From: JAVXAG01 sp040307645
Lineage (GTDB): Bacteria; Bacillota; Clostridia; Peptostreptococcales; Anaerovoracaceae
DNA length: 34,064 nucleotides
NCBI GenBank assembly: GCA_040307645.1
Contig: JAWRJF010000049.1
Location: 1-34,064 of the forward strand
Direction of reading: 5' to 3'
Of the stretch, positions 8,539 to 18,085 are shown piece by piece (position 1 is the stretch's first letter; each line of letters opens with the position of its first letter). Position numbers and translations under genes: made by a program. The notes under the pieces were generated by a model. That model saw only the letters and a program-made list of their open reading frames with translations, was not told the origin of the DNA and ran no database searches.

Positions 8539-9243
8539 ATGGAATTAGTAATAGAAAATTTAAAGAAAAGTTTTGATCAAAAAGAAGTTTTAAAAGATAT
8601 TAGTTTTAGGTTTGAAAAAGGAAAAATTTATGGCTTGTTAGGTAAAAATGGTGCAGGTAAAACAACCTTATTTAACTGTATAAATAAAGATTTAGATATT
8701 GACGGAGGCAAATTCTATATTGAAGACAATGGACAACATAAAGTAACTAATGAAGATATAGGATATGTATTATCAACACCTGAAGTTCCGGATTTCCTTA
8801 CCGGTCGCGAGTTTCTAAAATTTTTTATAGATGTAAATAAAGCATCTATTAAAGAATTAAAATCTATTGATGAATACTTTGATATTGTTGATATAGAAGA
8901 AGAGGATAGAGACAAACTGATGAGGGACTATTCTCATGGGATGAAGAATAAAATGCAGCTTATTGTAAATATTATAGCTAGCCCAGACATTCTTTTGCTT
9001 GATGAACCATTGACTTCATTTGATGTATTAGTAGCAGAAGAGATGAAAGAACTGTTAAAGAATATAAAGAAGGACCACATACTGATTTTCTCTACACATA
9101 TCATGGACCTTGCTATAAGCCTATGTGATGAGATAATTATACTAAATGACGGAATACTTTATGAAATAGACCAAGCTGGCTTAACAGAAAAAGGTTTAAA
9201 GGAAAGGGTAATAGGAATTTTAAAAGGTGAAGAAATTGCTTAG
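8539..9243 (+). CDS. ABC transporter ATP-binding protein
   Basis: The ATP-hydrolysing subunit of an ABC transporter, working with the permease that follows. Motifs in order: Walker A GKNGAGKTT (residues about 36-44), a degenerate signature YSHGMKNK instead of the usual LSGGQ, Walker B ILLLDEP, a D-loop reading TSFD, and the switch His in IFSTHIMD. It is 234 residues, a single nucleotide-binding domain, of the type seen in ABC-2-like exporters. The substrate cannot be told from the sequence; the divergent signature places it outside the amino acid or sugar importers. It has its own promoter and overlaps the permease gene by 17 bases. Confidence 0.9.
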   Translation: MELVIENLKKSFDQKEVLKDISFRFEKGKIYGLLGKNGAGKTTLFNCINKDLDIDGGKFYIEDNGQHKVTNEDIGYVLSTPEVPDFLTGREFLKFFIDVNKASIKELKSIDEYFDIVDIEEEDRDKLMRDYSHGMKNKMQLIVNIIASPDILLLDEPLTSFDVLVAEEMKELLKNIKKDHILIFSTHIMDLAISLCDEIIILNDGILYEIDQAGLTEKGLKERVIGILKGEEIA

Positions 9244-10816
9244 TACATTTAAACAATCTTTTTTACTTTTAAATACATATAGGGTAAATAGTATAATATA
9301 TAGGCTAAAACAGCTTCCAATAATAAAAAGACTGATACCAGAAAAAGCATATCAATCAAAAGGTTTAAAGAGTTTTGCAGCTGTAATCAGTGGTATTAGG
9401 GAGTTGGGTTCATTTTTCTTTACAAAGCCTCTATATGTCCTGTTAATGGTGGTTTTACCATCAACTTTATATAATAAGGATCTTCCATTTGATAATTTAG
9501 TCATCCACATTTTTTTACTATTGACGATTATTGGAGCTTTGTTAAACTCTAATTTATTCAATCCTACTAAAGATAAGTATTATGGAATAATGCTGCTTAG
9601 GATGAATGCAAATAAATATATACTTTCTAATTATATATATTTTCTGCTGAAAAATTTCTTGGGAATGATGGCGATATTTATTGTAATGGGGTTTTTGTCA
9701 AAAATTCCTTTTTATCTAAGTCTTGTGTTACCTATATTAGTGGTGGCAACGAAGAATTTCTATAACGGTTTTTTAATTTCAAAAACTGAAAAAACCGGAA
9801 AGGTATATAATGAAAATAAACCAAATTCAAGGATATGGTTTTTCGTTGCAGTAATACTTGCTGCGGCCTATGGCCTACCAGTTATAGGTGTTTTGATTGG
9901 TAAAAAAATATTAATGTTTTTTTTCGCTATAATTATAGTTTTAGGTACGTGGGGAACATTTAAGTTATTTAGGTTTGAAGATTATAGAAAGGTTGCACGT
10001 CATCTGCTTGCGAAAGAAAACATTATATTTAATATAAAAGAAACATCGGCTAAAGTTGCTAAAGAGAGCTATGCTGGAAAAATTGATGTTAATACAGAGA
10101 TTTCAACAAATAAAACAGGATATTCTTATTTCCACCAAATCTTTATGACGCGACACAGAAAGATATTAACAAAGTCTGCAAAAAATACTACAATTATTGT
10201 TTCAACATTGGTTGTTTTGCTTAATATTTCTGTTGTATTTTTTGAGGAACTAAGAGAGGGAGTAAATGAGATGACCTTAACTTGGTTGCCTTATTTTCTC
10301 TTTATAATGTATTTTGTAAACAGAGGACAGGTTTTTACTCAGGCAATTTTTATGAACTGTGACCATGGAATGCTAAATTATAGCTTCTACAGAAGACCAG
10401 ATGCTATTTTAAATCTTTTCGGTCATAGGTTAAAGTCACTTACTGTAATAAACTTGATGCCAACCCTACCTATTGCTATAGGATTACCAATGGCACTTTA
10501 TTTATCGGGAGGGACTACGGAACCTTTAAATTATGGAATATTGTTTACTTCAATAATTGCTATTTCAGTCTTTTTTTCAGTACACCATTTAGCAATTTAC
10601 TATTTATTACAACCTTACAATGCAGAAGTTGAAGTGAAAAGTTTTGCATATCAGATTATTAATACCATAACATATGTACTATGTTATGCAGGAATTCACA
10701 TAAAGGTTTCAACTTTCATATTTGGAATCGGGACTATAGTGTTTGCTTTAGTGTATATTGTAGTAGCCTTAATGTTAGCTTATAAAATGGCGCCAAGGAC
10801 ATTTAGGTTAAAGTAA
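9227..10816 (+). CDS. ABC transporter membrane subunit
   Basis: A 529-residue integral membrane protein with about ten to twelve hydrophobic segments (for example near residues 55-75, 85-105, 135-160, 200-240, 320-370, 415-460 and 470-525). The middle (about 245-305) is hydrophilic and probably cytosolic. It starts at GTG inside the end of the ATPase gene, in another frame, so the two are coupled. The first 50 residues are basic and non-membrane. I do not recognise a specific substrate family. Export of a peptide, antimicrobial or lipid is a guess. No terminator separates it from hydE 54 bases downstream, so some read-through into the maturase genes is possible. Confidence 0.85.
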   Translation: MKKLLSTFKQSFLLLNTYRVNSIIYRLKQLPIIKRLIPEKAYQSKGLKSFAAVISGIRELGSFFFTKPLYVLLMVVLPSTLYNKDLPFDNLVIHIFLLLTIIGALLNSNLFNPTKDKYYGIMLLRMNANKYILSNYIYFLLKNFLGMMAIFIVMGFLSKIPFYLSLVLPILVVATKNFYNGFLISKTEKTGKVYNENKPNSRIWFFVAVILAAAYGLPVIGVLIGKKILMFFFAIIIVLGTWGTFKLFRFEDYRKVARHLLAKENIIFNIKETSAKVAKESYAGKIDVNTEISTNKTGYSYFHQIFMTRHRKILTKSAKNTTIIVSTLVVLLNISVVFFEELREGVNEMTLTWLPYFLFIMYFVNRGQVFTQAIFMNCDHGMLNYSFYRRPDAILNLFGHRLKSLTVINLMPTLPIAIGLPMALYLSGGTTEPLNYGILFTSIIAISVFFSVHHLAIYYLLQPYNAEVEVKSFAYQIINTITYVLCYAGIHIKVSTFIFGIGTIVFALVYIVVALMLAYKMAPRTFRLK

Positions 10817-10870
10817 TGCCTCTAAATTAATACAAAGCAAAACAAGAACTATTAGGAGATAGGGTTTAGA

Positions 10871-11908
10871 GTGAAAAAAATAATAGACAGACTAGAAGAA
10901 AAGATGATTTTGCCAAAGGAAGAAATCTTAAGGCTACTTACTACAGAGGATGAGGATTCTGTAGAATATCTTTTTGAAAGAGCCAGAGCCATAAAAGAAG
11001 AAAATTACGGAAAGAAAATATATATCAGGGGCTTAATTGAGTTTACTAATTACTGTAAGAACGACTGTTATTATTGTGGTATTAGAAGAAGCAATACTAA
11101 AGCACAAAGGTATAGATTGACTGAAGAAGAGATATTATTATGTTGCCAGAAAGGATACAAACTGGGATTTAGGACATTTGTACTCCAAGGAGGCGAAGAT
11201 CTTTTTTGGACAGATGAAAAACTTTGCCGTATAGTTGAACGTATTCACCGTAGCTTTCCTGACTGCGCAATTACCTTATCTATCGGTGAAAGAGCTTTTG
11301 AAAGCTATAAAAAATTATATGAAGCTGGTGCAGATCGTTATCTTCTTCGTCATGAAACGTCATGTGAACAGCATTATGGGAGGCTACATCCAAAAAACCT
11401 ATCGTTAAAAAATAGGATGTCCTGCCTTAAAAGTCTTAAAAGAATAGGTTTTCAGACAGGCTGTGGTTTTATGGTAGGCTCACCATTTCAAACACTGGAA
11501 AACATATGTGAAGATTTGATTTTTATAAAAGAATTTAGTCCGGAAATGGTTGGAATCGGACCGTTTATTCCACATAAAGATACTCCTTTTGGCAATTATA
11601 AAAAAGGTAGCGCAGGATTAACTCTTAAATCTTTGGCAATAACAAGGTTAATGCTTCCTAAAGTTTTACTCCCTTCAACGACTGCTTTAGGTACGGCCTT
11701 AGAAGACGGTAGAATGAGAGGTGTCCTTGCTGGTGCAAATGTTATCATGCCAAACCTATCTCCAAAGGAAGTTAGAAAGAAATATCTTCTATATGACGAT
11801 AAAATTGCAACTGGGGATGAGGCGGCAGAGAGTATAGAAAGTTTGAAAAAGTCAATGGAAAAAATAGGATATTGTATAGTTACTGATAGGGGAGACTATT
11901 TGAAATAA
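10871..11908 (+). CDS. hydE: [FeFe]-hydrogenase H-cluster maturase HydE
   Basis: A radical-SAM enzyme that acts in building the di-iron subsite of the [FeFe]-hydrogenase H-cluster, working on the iron product made by HydG. The SAM cluster motif is C62-x3-C66-x2-C69 (CKNDCYYC). It is followed by the VLQGGED (GGE-like) SAM-binding strand and the LLRHETSCEQHYGRLHP segment typical of HydE. The TIM-barrel protein is 345 residues, the normal length. The start is GTG at 10871, with AGGAG about 11 bases upstream. It is the first of three contiguous maturases, E-G-F. Confidence 0.94.
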   Translation: MKKIIDRLEEKMILPKEEILRLLTTEDEDSVEYLFERARAIKEENYGKKIYIRGLIEFTNYCKNDCYYCGIRRSNTKAQRYRLTEEEILLCCQKGYKLGFRTFVLQGGEDLFWTDEKLCRIVERIHRSFPDCAITLSIGERAFESYKKLYEAGADRYLLRHETSCEQHYGRLHPKNLSLKNRMSCLKSLKRIGFQTGCGFMVGSPFQTLENICEDLIFIKEFSPEMVGIGPFIPHKDTPFGNYKKGSAGLTLKSLAITRLMLPKVLLPSTTALGTALEDGRMRGVLAGANVIMPNLSPKEVRKKYLLYDDKIATGDEAAESIESLKKSMEKIGYCIVTDRGDYLK

Positions 11909-11960
11909 AATATTTTTCTGAGTAGGGTATTATACTTTTGGCAAAATAGAAAGGAAAAAT

Positions 11961-13379
11961 ATGTACAATAAAAAATCATTAAAGGCAGAAGAATTTATTT
12001 GTCATGAAGAAGTAATTGATTCATTAGCATATGCTGATGAAAATAAAAATAATAAGGAATTAATTAGAAGCATTTTAGAAAAAGCTAAAAAAAGAAAAGG
12101 ACTATCTCATAGAGAAGCTTCAGTTTTACTTGCATGTGAGGATGAAGCTGTTACTAGGGAAATGTATAACCTTGCAGAACAGATAAAAAAAGATTTTTAT
12201 GGAAACAGGATTGTAATGTTTGCTCCACTATATTTGTCTAATTACTGTGTAAACGGGTGTGTATACTGTCCATATCACAATCAAAATCACCATATTCCTA
12301 GAAAAAAATTAAGCCAAGAAGATATAAAAAAAGAAGTAATAGCGCTTCAGGATATGGGACATAAGCGCCTTGCAATTGAAGCAGGAGAAGACCCTGTAAA
12401 TAATCCTATTGAATATATTATAGAGTCTATAAAAACAATTTACTCTATTAACCATAAAAACGGCGCAATACGTCGTGTGAATGTAAATATTGCAGCAACA
12501 ACTGTAGAAGAATATAGAATGCTTAAAGACGCAGGAATAGGCACATATATTCTGTTTCAGGAAACCTATCATAAAGAAAGCTATGAGAAACTTCACCCAA
12601 CTGGACCTAAGCATGACTATGCTTGGCATACTGAGGCTATGGATAGAGCTATGGAAGGTGGAATCGATGATGTAGGACTAGGCGTTTTGTTTGGCCTAGA
12701 GCTTTATAGATACGAACTTGCAGCCCTATTGATGCACGCCGAACATTTAGAAGCAGTTCATGGTGTAGGACCACATACAATAAGTGTGCCTAGGATAAGG
12801 CGTGCAGATGACATAGATCCTAGCACTTTTGATAATGGAATAAGTGATGATATTTTTGCTAAGATTGTGGCATTGATTAGAATATCTGTTCCCTACACTG
12901 GCATGATTATTTCTACTCGTGAAAGCAAATCCGTTAGAGAAAGGGTTATTAGGCTAGGGGTATCCCAAATAAGTGGAGGCTCTCGTACTAGTGTTGGTGG
13001 CTATGATCAACCTGAAGAAGATGATGATAACTCCGAACAATTTGACGTAAGCGATAAAAGGACTCTGGACGAAGTAGTTAAATGGCTTATGGATTTAGGC
13101 TATATACCAAGCTTTTGCACCGCCTGCTATAGAGAAGGCAGAACGGGAGACCGGTTTATGACTCTATGCAAAAATGGTCAGATTTTAAACTGTTGCCATC
13201 CTAACGCCCTTATGACCCTAAAAGAATATTTAGTTGATTATGCTTCTAAAGAAACAAGGAATATTGGTGAAAAGCTAATAGCTGAAGAGTTAAACAATAT
13301 TCCAAAAGATAAAGTGAGAAAAATAGCATGTGATTATATTAAGGAGATTGAAAATGGCAAAAGAGATTTCCGATTTTAA
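11961..13379 (+). CDS. hydG: [FeFe]-hydrogenase maturase HydG (tyrosine lyase)
   Basis: A radical-SAM enzyme that splits tyrosine to give CO and cyanide ligands on an iron centre for the H-cluster. The N-terminal SAM cluster is C96-x3-C100-x2-C103 (CVNGCVYC). The C-terminal second cluster motif is CTAC followed by 22 residues and another Cys (in NCCHPNAL), matching the CxxC-x22-C rule for HydG. These C-terminal Cys separate it from ThiH. Length of 472 is normal. An AAAGGAAA site precedes the ATG. Its last 26 bases overlap hydF. Confidence 0.96.
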   Translation: MYNKKSLKAEEFICHEEVIDSLAYADENKNNKELIRSILEKAKKRKGLSHREASVLLACEDEAVTREMYNLAEQIKKDFYGNRIVMFAPLYLSNYCVNGCVYCPYHNQNHHIPRKKLSQEDIKKEVIALQDMGHKRLAIEAGEDPVNNPIEYIIESIKTIYSINHKNGAIRRVNVNIAATTVEEYRMLKDAGIGTYILFQETYHKESYEKLHPTGPKHDYAWHTEAMDRAMEGGIDDVGLGVLFGLELYRYELAALLMHAEHLEAVHGVGPHTISVPRIRRADDIDPSTFDNGISDDIFAKIVALIRISVPYTGMIISTRESKSVRERVIRLGVSQISGGSRTSVGGYDQPEEDDDNSEQFDVSDKRTLDEVVKWLMDLGYIPSFCTACYREGRTGDRFMTLCKNGQILNCCHPNALMTLKEYLVDYASKETRNIGEKLIAEELNNIPKDKVRKIACDYIKEIENGKRDFRF

Positions 13380-14577
13380 GAGCACTGATATTTCAGGTCT
13401 ATCTGATGTAGTAGGGGCTGACAGAGTTCATATTGGTTTTTTCGGAAGGTGCAATGTTGGGAAATCCAGTGTAGTTAACAAAGTTTTGGGACAGAAAATG
13501 TCAGTTGTTTCACATCTCAAAGGTACTACAACAGATCCTGTAAAAAAAGCAATGGAGCTTCTACCACTAGGTCCTGTTGTAATCTTTGATACACCAGGAT
13601 TTGACGATGAGACTGAAATAGGTGAACTTAGAATTAAAAAAATGAAAGAAGTTCTTGCAAAAATTGATGTAGCCGTATTAGTTATTGATGGAACATTTAA
13701 TAAAGGCCAGTTGACCTTGACGGAAAAGAACCTTTTAGAAGTTTTTGAAAGTAAAAATATCCCTTATATTATAGCAAAAAATAAAAAAGATTCGCCTTAT
13801 TTTAACATAGGTAATACTAAAGGTATCAGTGTTTCTGGCCTCACAGGGGATGGAATAGATGAACTGAAAAAGGCAATAGGAATTCTAGGCAAAAATAAGA
13901 TTCCACAGAAAACAATTTTTCAGAATTTGGTTAATAAAAAAGATGTAGTGGTTTTGGTTACACCTATTGATAGCTCTGCACCTAAAGGGAGATTAATCCT
14001 TCCACAAGTAAAGGCCATAAGGGATCTCCTAGATAATCACTGTATCACTATTATTACTCAAGTAGAGGAACTAAGGGACACTATAGAGCTTCTTAAAGAA
14101 TCACCTAAAATGGTAGTAACTGATAGCCAGGCTTTTAACGCTGTAAAGAACATTATTCCGAAAGAAATACCTTTGACATCTTTTTCTATTTTATTTGCAA
14201 GGCTAAAAGGAATTTTGGATACTGCACTAAAGGGTATAGATGCCATAAAAACATTGGAAGATGGAGATAAAGTTTTGATTTCAGAGGGGTGTTCTCATCA
14301 TAAGCAATGTGAAGACATTGGTAGTGTCAAAATCCCCGGATGGATTTTAAAACTGACAGGCAAAAAATTAGACTTTGAATTTACCAGTGGAGGAACTTAT
14401 CCAGAAGATTTATCAGGATTTTCATTAATCATACACTGTGGTGGATGCATGTTAAATGAGACAGAGATGAAATACAGAATGGATCAAGCTGAGAATCAAA
14501 ATATAGCTTTTATAAATTATGGAATATTTATTGCCCATTATAATGATATATTAAAAAGAAGTATAGAGTTTTTATAA
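13354..14577 (+). CDS. hydF: [FeFe]-hydrogenase maturation GTPase HydF
   Basis: Scaffold protein that carries the di-iron precursor and hands it to the hydrogenase. The GTPase domain (about 1-175) has the P-loop GRCNVGKSS (31-39), DTPGFDD (79-85) and NKKD. A dimerisation domain follows. The C-terminal cluster domain has C313-x-H315, then 46 residues, then H361-C362-x2-C365, the HydF [4Fe-4S] pattern. A longer reading from GTG at 13330 is possible, but ATG at 13354 has an AAGGAGAT site at the right distance and gives the usual MAKEI-type beginning, so I use it (407 residues). It starts inside the end of hydG and is closed by a strong terminator. Confidence 0.95.
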   Translation: MAKEISDFKSTDISGLSDVVGADRVHIGFFGRCNVGKSSVVNKVLGQKMSVVSHLKGTTTDPVKKAMELLPLGPVVIFDTPGFDDETEIGELRIKKMKEVLAKIDVAVLVIDGTFNKGQLTLTEKNLLEVFESKNIPYIIAKNKKDSPYFNIGNTKGISVSGLTGDGIDELKKAIGILGKNKIPQKTIFQNLVNKKDVVVLVTPIDSSAPKGRLILPQVKAIRDLLDNHCITIITQVEELRDTIELLKESPKMVVTDSQAFNAVKNIIPKEIPLTSFSILFARLKGILDTALKGIDAIKTLEDGDKVLISEGCSHHKQCEDIGSVKIPGWILKLTGKKLDFEFTSGGTYPEDLSGFSLIIHCGGCMLNETEMKYRMDQAENQNIAFINYGIFIAHYNDILKRSIEFL

Positions 14578-14584
14578 CATAAAA

Positions 14585-14626
14585 AAAGAAATAAGGCGGG
14601 AGTGAGATGCTCCCGCCTATTTCTTT
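14585..14626. terminator. Bidirectional terminator between hydF and the PBP gene
   Basis: Stem AAAGAAATA(A)GGCGGGAG (14585-14602) pairs with CTCCCGCCTATTTCTTT (14610-14626), loop TGAGATG, with a single bulged A. The GC-rich core and A/T-rich outer arms act for both converging genes. Confidence 0.9.
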
Positions 14627-14647
14627 ATTTAAAATATAATTATAATG

Positions 14648-17600
14648 TTATCGTTTTCCGTTATCATTATCTTCGCCAGGCTTATCAGGATTTGGTTTTT
14701 CATTATCATCCGGATTCGGCTTTTCATCATCAGGCTTATCTGGATCATCTGGCTTTTCATCATCTGGATCTTCAACTGGAGGTTTATATTCCTGCAGTTT
14801 TTTATTTGGATCTATTGGATATTTGCCAGGATTATTATTATGCAAATTACAATAATAATGAGGCAATTCGCTTTTATAGTCACCAACCTTAGTACTAGGT
14901 AAATATGGTCTTAATAAACCTGTAATCGATCTAGTTGATAAGCATAGTGGGGTAGCTAAATACCCTGATTCACTACAGATTACTGCAGAACCGTGAATTT
15001 TTATATTTGAAACAGTTCCTTTAGTAAAGTATTCAGATCGAACTCCGTTTGGAGTATCTACAGACGCGGTAATAACATTGGCTGGTGCAACTTTATAACT
15101 TCCTTTTTTAGCATTTGGAATCTGATTCATAATACGACCCCAAAGTTTAGCAGCAGCATAACTGTAGCTAGATAGTTCAATGTTAACGTCATTACCAATC
15201 CATAGTGCCGCGGAATAAGTTGGAGTAAAACCGTCAAACCAAATGTCATATTGGTCAGATGTAGTACCTGTTTTACCACCGGTCTGAACACCAGAAATAG
15301 CTGCAGGACTTCCTATACCTTGAGATACTACGGATTTTAGCATATCTGTCATTATAAAGGCTACACCTTCATCAAGTACTTTAGTTGCCTTCGGTTTCTT
15401 TTCTAAAACGATTTCGCCTTTTCTGTTCAAAACCTTAGTGTATGAACTTGATTGGTGATTTACACCACCATTAGGGAAAGCAGTATATGCATTTGCCATA
15501 TCTAAGGCAGTAACACCTTTAGTCATACCGCCAAGAGCTAGGGCAGCAGCATTCATATCATTAACATCACCACTGTCAACAATAGTAGAGACACCAAACT
15601 TTTTAACCAGTTGGCTAGAATAATCGGCACCAACCTGTTGGAATATCTTAACTGCACACACGTTTACAGATTGCTGTAACGCACCTCTCATAGTGTAAAG
15701 ACCATGATATCCTCCGTATGAGTTTTGCGGCCAGATTCGGCCTTCAAACATAGTAGGTTCATCGTCGATAATTGAGGCAGCTGTTAAATAGTTGCCATAA
15801 AGCTTAGTACCTTGTTTCCCAACACTTTGGAATGTTAAAGTATTTCCACTACTAGCTGCGTCAAAGCTTTTCTGAAGAGCAGCACCATAGACACCAAGAG
15901 GTTTTATTGAGGAACCAGGCTGCCTTGGATGTATAGCTCTGTTATAAAGCATTCTTCCGGAAATCTCTCTACCACCAACCATAGCTTTTATTTGGCCAGT
16001 TGAATTATCTGAAATAACCATTGCGCCCTGAGGTTGAACAATGCGTTGATTTAGTGTATATGAAGATGAATGTAACGAAATTGTTCCATTATCATTCTCT
16101 GTAAAAAAGTCAGGATTCTCTTTTATAAACTCAGCAGAAACTATTAGATCATCATTGGAATCTTTCGTTTTATATTGCTGAGGAATATTAACAAATCCAC
16201 CTGCAATAGAATAGAACCTGTTATTTTCAATTATATACATGTCTTTAAATTCAACGCTGTAGTCAGTTTTGTCTTGAACTTCTGTAGTATAGATGTTAAG
16301 ACGTTTTCCTGACTTTATGGTAAGTGAACCGTCATCATTTTTTTTGATTTCATTGTTTTTAAATGTAAAGACATTATTACTGTCAAAGTAGTTGCTGTAG
16401 GCATAAAGCATTACAGCGCCACCTTCCGAAACAATATTTCCTGCGCCGTCTCTTCGTATATTTACTACTGAAGGGAAGTTTGCAGGGTTATCAAATTCAG
16501 TTTCTACGGTTTTTTGGGCTGTTGAATCCATTGTAGTATATATTTTATAACCTTTGGAATATATTCTGTCATAAGCCTCTTCATAAGAGTAGTTATACTC
16601 AGACATCAGGTCATTAACAACCTCTTCAATTACATAGTCAGTAAAGTAAGAAGAATTTGTTTTAATTGCATCAAAATTTGGATTCAGCATTTTTTTAAGA
16701 CTAACTGAAACAGCCTTATCGTATTCAGCCTTTGTGATTTTTCCTTGGTCCAGCATTAATTTAAGACAAATTTCTCGTCTTTCTTTAGATGAATCGTTGT
16801 ACACGTAAGTACCTCGTGAAGTCCTCTTTAGAATCGTTTTATCATTTTCACTTACAGAATCATTAGGAACAAAACGAACAAGTTCATATGCTGAAGGGGA
16901 CTGTGGCAACGCTGCAATAGCTGCGCACTGTTCAAGTGACAAATCCTCAACATTTTTAGAAAAATAGGCCATAGAAGCTGACTGGACTCCTGAATTTCCA
17001 TATCCAAGATAAATTGTGTTAAGGTATGCTTCTACAATCTGTTCTTTTGTTAGTTTCTTTTCAATCAAAACAGTATAGTAGGCTTCAGCTATTTTTCTAC
17101 TCATAGAGTGTTCACTCATTTTATCAGGGAGATAAACATTACGTGCTAGTTGTTGAGTAATAGTACTTGTCCCACTTATACTACCTGAAGAAAAGGCATC
17201 TTTAATTGCACCGAGTATTCTTATAAAGTTAAAACCATGGTGGTCCCAAAAAGTTTTATCTTCTAATGATACAATTGCATCAACCAGGTCCTGAGGTAGC
17301 TGTTTATACTCTACATTTGTTCGATTATGTTCAGAGAACACGTTTTCGATAGATTCTCCCTTATCATCATACAATATAGAACTCTCTGAAAGCTGAGAGT
17401 AAATATTATCAGGATCAATACTAGGTGATTTAATAATGACAGAGGCTACATAACCTATAACTAAAAGTGCAAGTATTACAATTACAGCTATAATAAATTT
17501 AAGAAATTGTTTTTTATTAAACTTATATTTCTTTTTACCGCCATTTCCTCCAGTACTACTAGGTTTAGATGGTTTTTCTTTTTTGCTTTTTGATCTAGTC

Positions 17601-17899
17601 ATTTTAGATTTATTTCCTTCGTTTTCTTTTTCATCTTGCATATTTTCAGCGAATGCTTCACTGCGTAATTTTTTTTGATTTTTTTTAGAATTTTCGTTGT
17701 TTGCAGCTTTATTTTTTCGCCTTGATCTATGAACTGGAATAACATCGGTAGCATCTTCGTCTGTTTTAGCCGGAGTTTCCACTTCAATAGATTTTGTATA
17801 ATTTTCTATATTATCATCAAACTGTGCAAGAAATTCATATAATTCATCCCCGTTTGGATCAGAATTATTATTACTATTATTTTTATCATATTTATCCAA
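14648..17899 (-). CDS. pbpA: Class A penicillin-binding protein (transglycosylase/transpeptidase)
   Basis: Polymerises lipid II and cross-links peptidoglycan at the outer face of the membrane. From the start chosen here it has 1083 residues, well above the usual 650-900. A charged, Asn/Lys-rich cytosolic region fills 1-130. The membrane helix is at about 132-156. The glycosyltransferase has E213 in LEDKTFW and the STITQQLARN motif (245-254). The transpeptidase has SSIK (663-666), SVN (744-746) and KTG (876-878). The tail from about 1040 is an acidic, Pro/Asp/Lys repeat. The reading frame is open to 17998, but AAGGAGG at 17911-17917 and a promoter at 17936-17964 sit inside that extension, so TTG at 17899 is the likely start. 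The symbol is generic. Confidence 0.93.
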   Translation of the reverse strand: MDKYDKNNSNNNSDPNGDELYEFLAQFDDNIENYTKSIEVETPAKTDEDATDVIPVHRSRRKNKAANNENSKKNQKKLRSEAFAENMQDEKENEGNKSKMTRSKSKKEKPSKPSSTGGNGGKKKYKFNKKQFLKFIIAVIVILALLVIGYVASVIIKSPSIDPDNIYSQLSESSILYDDKGESIENVFSEHNRTNVEYKQLPQDLVDAIVSLEDKTFWDHHGFNFIRILGAIKDAFSSGSISGTSTITQQLARNVYLPDKMSEHSMSRKIAEAYYTVLIEKKLTKEQIVEAYLNTIYLGYGNSGVQSASMAYFSKNVEDLSLEQCAAIAALPQSPSAYELVRFVPNDSVSENDKTILKRTSRGTYVYNDSSKERREICLKLMLDQGKITKAEYDKAVSVSLKKMLNPNFDAIKTNSSYFTDYVIEEVVNDLMSEYNYSYEEAYDRIYSKGYKIYTTMDSTAQKTVETEFDNPANFPSVVNIRRDGAGNIVSEGGAVMLYAYSNYFDSNNVFTFKNNEIKKNDDGSLTIKSGKRLNIYTTEVQDKTDYSVEFKDMYIIENNRFYSIAGGFVNIPQQYKTKDSNDDLIVSAEFIKENPDFFTENDNGTISLHSSSYTLNQRIVQPQGAMVISDNSTGQIKAMVGGREISGRMLYNRAIHPRQPGSSIKPLGVYGAALQKSFDAASSGNTLTFQSVGKQGTKLYGNYLTAASIIDDEPTMFEGRIWPQNSYGGYHGLYTMRGALQQSVNVCAVKIFQQVGADYSSQLVKKFGVSTIVDSGDVNDMNAAALALGGMTKGVTALDMANAYTAFPNGGVNHQSSSYTKVLNRKGEIVLEKKPKATKVLDEGVAFIMTDMLKSVVSQGIGSPAAISGVQTGGKTGTTSDQYDIWFDGFTPTYSAALWIGNDVNIELSSYSYAAAKLWGRIMNQIPNAKKGSYKVAPANVITASVDTPNGVRSEYFTKGTVSNIKIHGSAVICSESGYLATPLCLSTRSITGLLRPYLPSTKVGDYKSELPHYYCNLHNNNPGKYPIDPNKKLQEYKPPVEDPDDEKPDDPDKPDDEKPNPDDNEKPNPDKPGEDNDNGKR

Positions 17900-17935
17900 A
17901 ATCCAACGTACCTCCTTAGATATACATTTCAAAAT

Positions 17936-17964
17936 ATTATACCATATAACATGTAAAAAGTTAA
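17936..17964 (-). promoter_or_regulatory. Promoter of the class A PBP gene
   Basis: Minus strand: -35 TTAACT (17959-17964), 17-base spacer, -10 TATAAT (17936-17941) with an upstream TG. It lies downstream of the farthest possible start (17998), which supports the internal TTG start. Confidence 0.7.
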
Positions 17965-18018
17965 CAAAAACATTCGCTCTATGTATTGGTTTTTTCAAAA
18001 CAAACAGTCATTTATTTG

Positions 18019-18047
18019 TTGATGATTTAGTGAAAATGTAATATAAT
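18019..18047 (+). promoter_or_regulatory. Promoter of comEC
   Basis: -35 TTGATG (18019-18024), 17-base spacer, -10 TATAAT (18042-18047). The comEC ATG is at 18086, preceded by AAGGGGAA. It diverges from the PBP promoter about 55 bases away. It may serve the whole run of overlapping genes that follows. Confidence 0.7.
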
Positions 18048-18085
18048 GTAAATCATGAATTGAGTGTATAAAAGAAGGGGAATCT

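Noticed and set aside
14602..14902. Plus-strand open frames over the 3' end of the PBP gene
   Set aside because: They mirror the repetitive Pro/Asp/Lys codons of the PBP tail (His/Tyr/Leu or Ile/Phe repeats) and begin inside the terminator.
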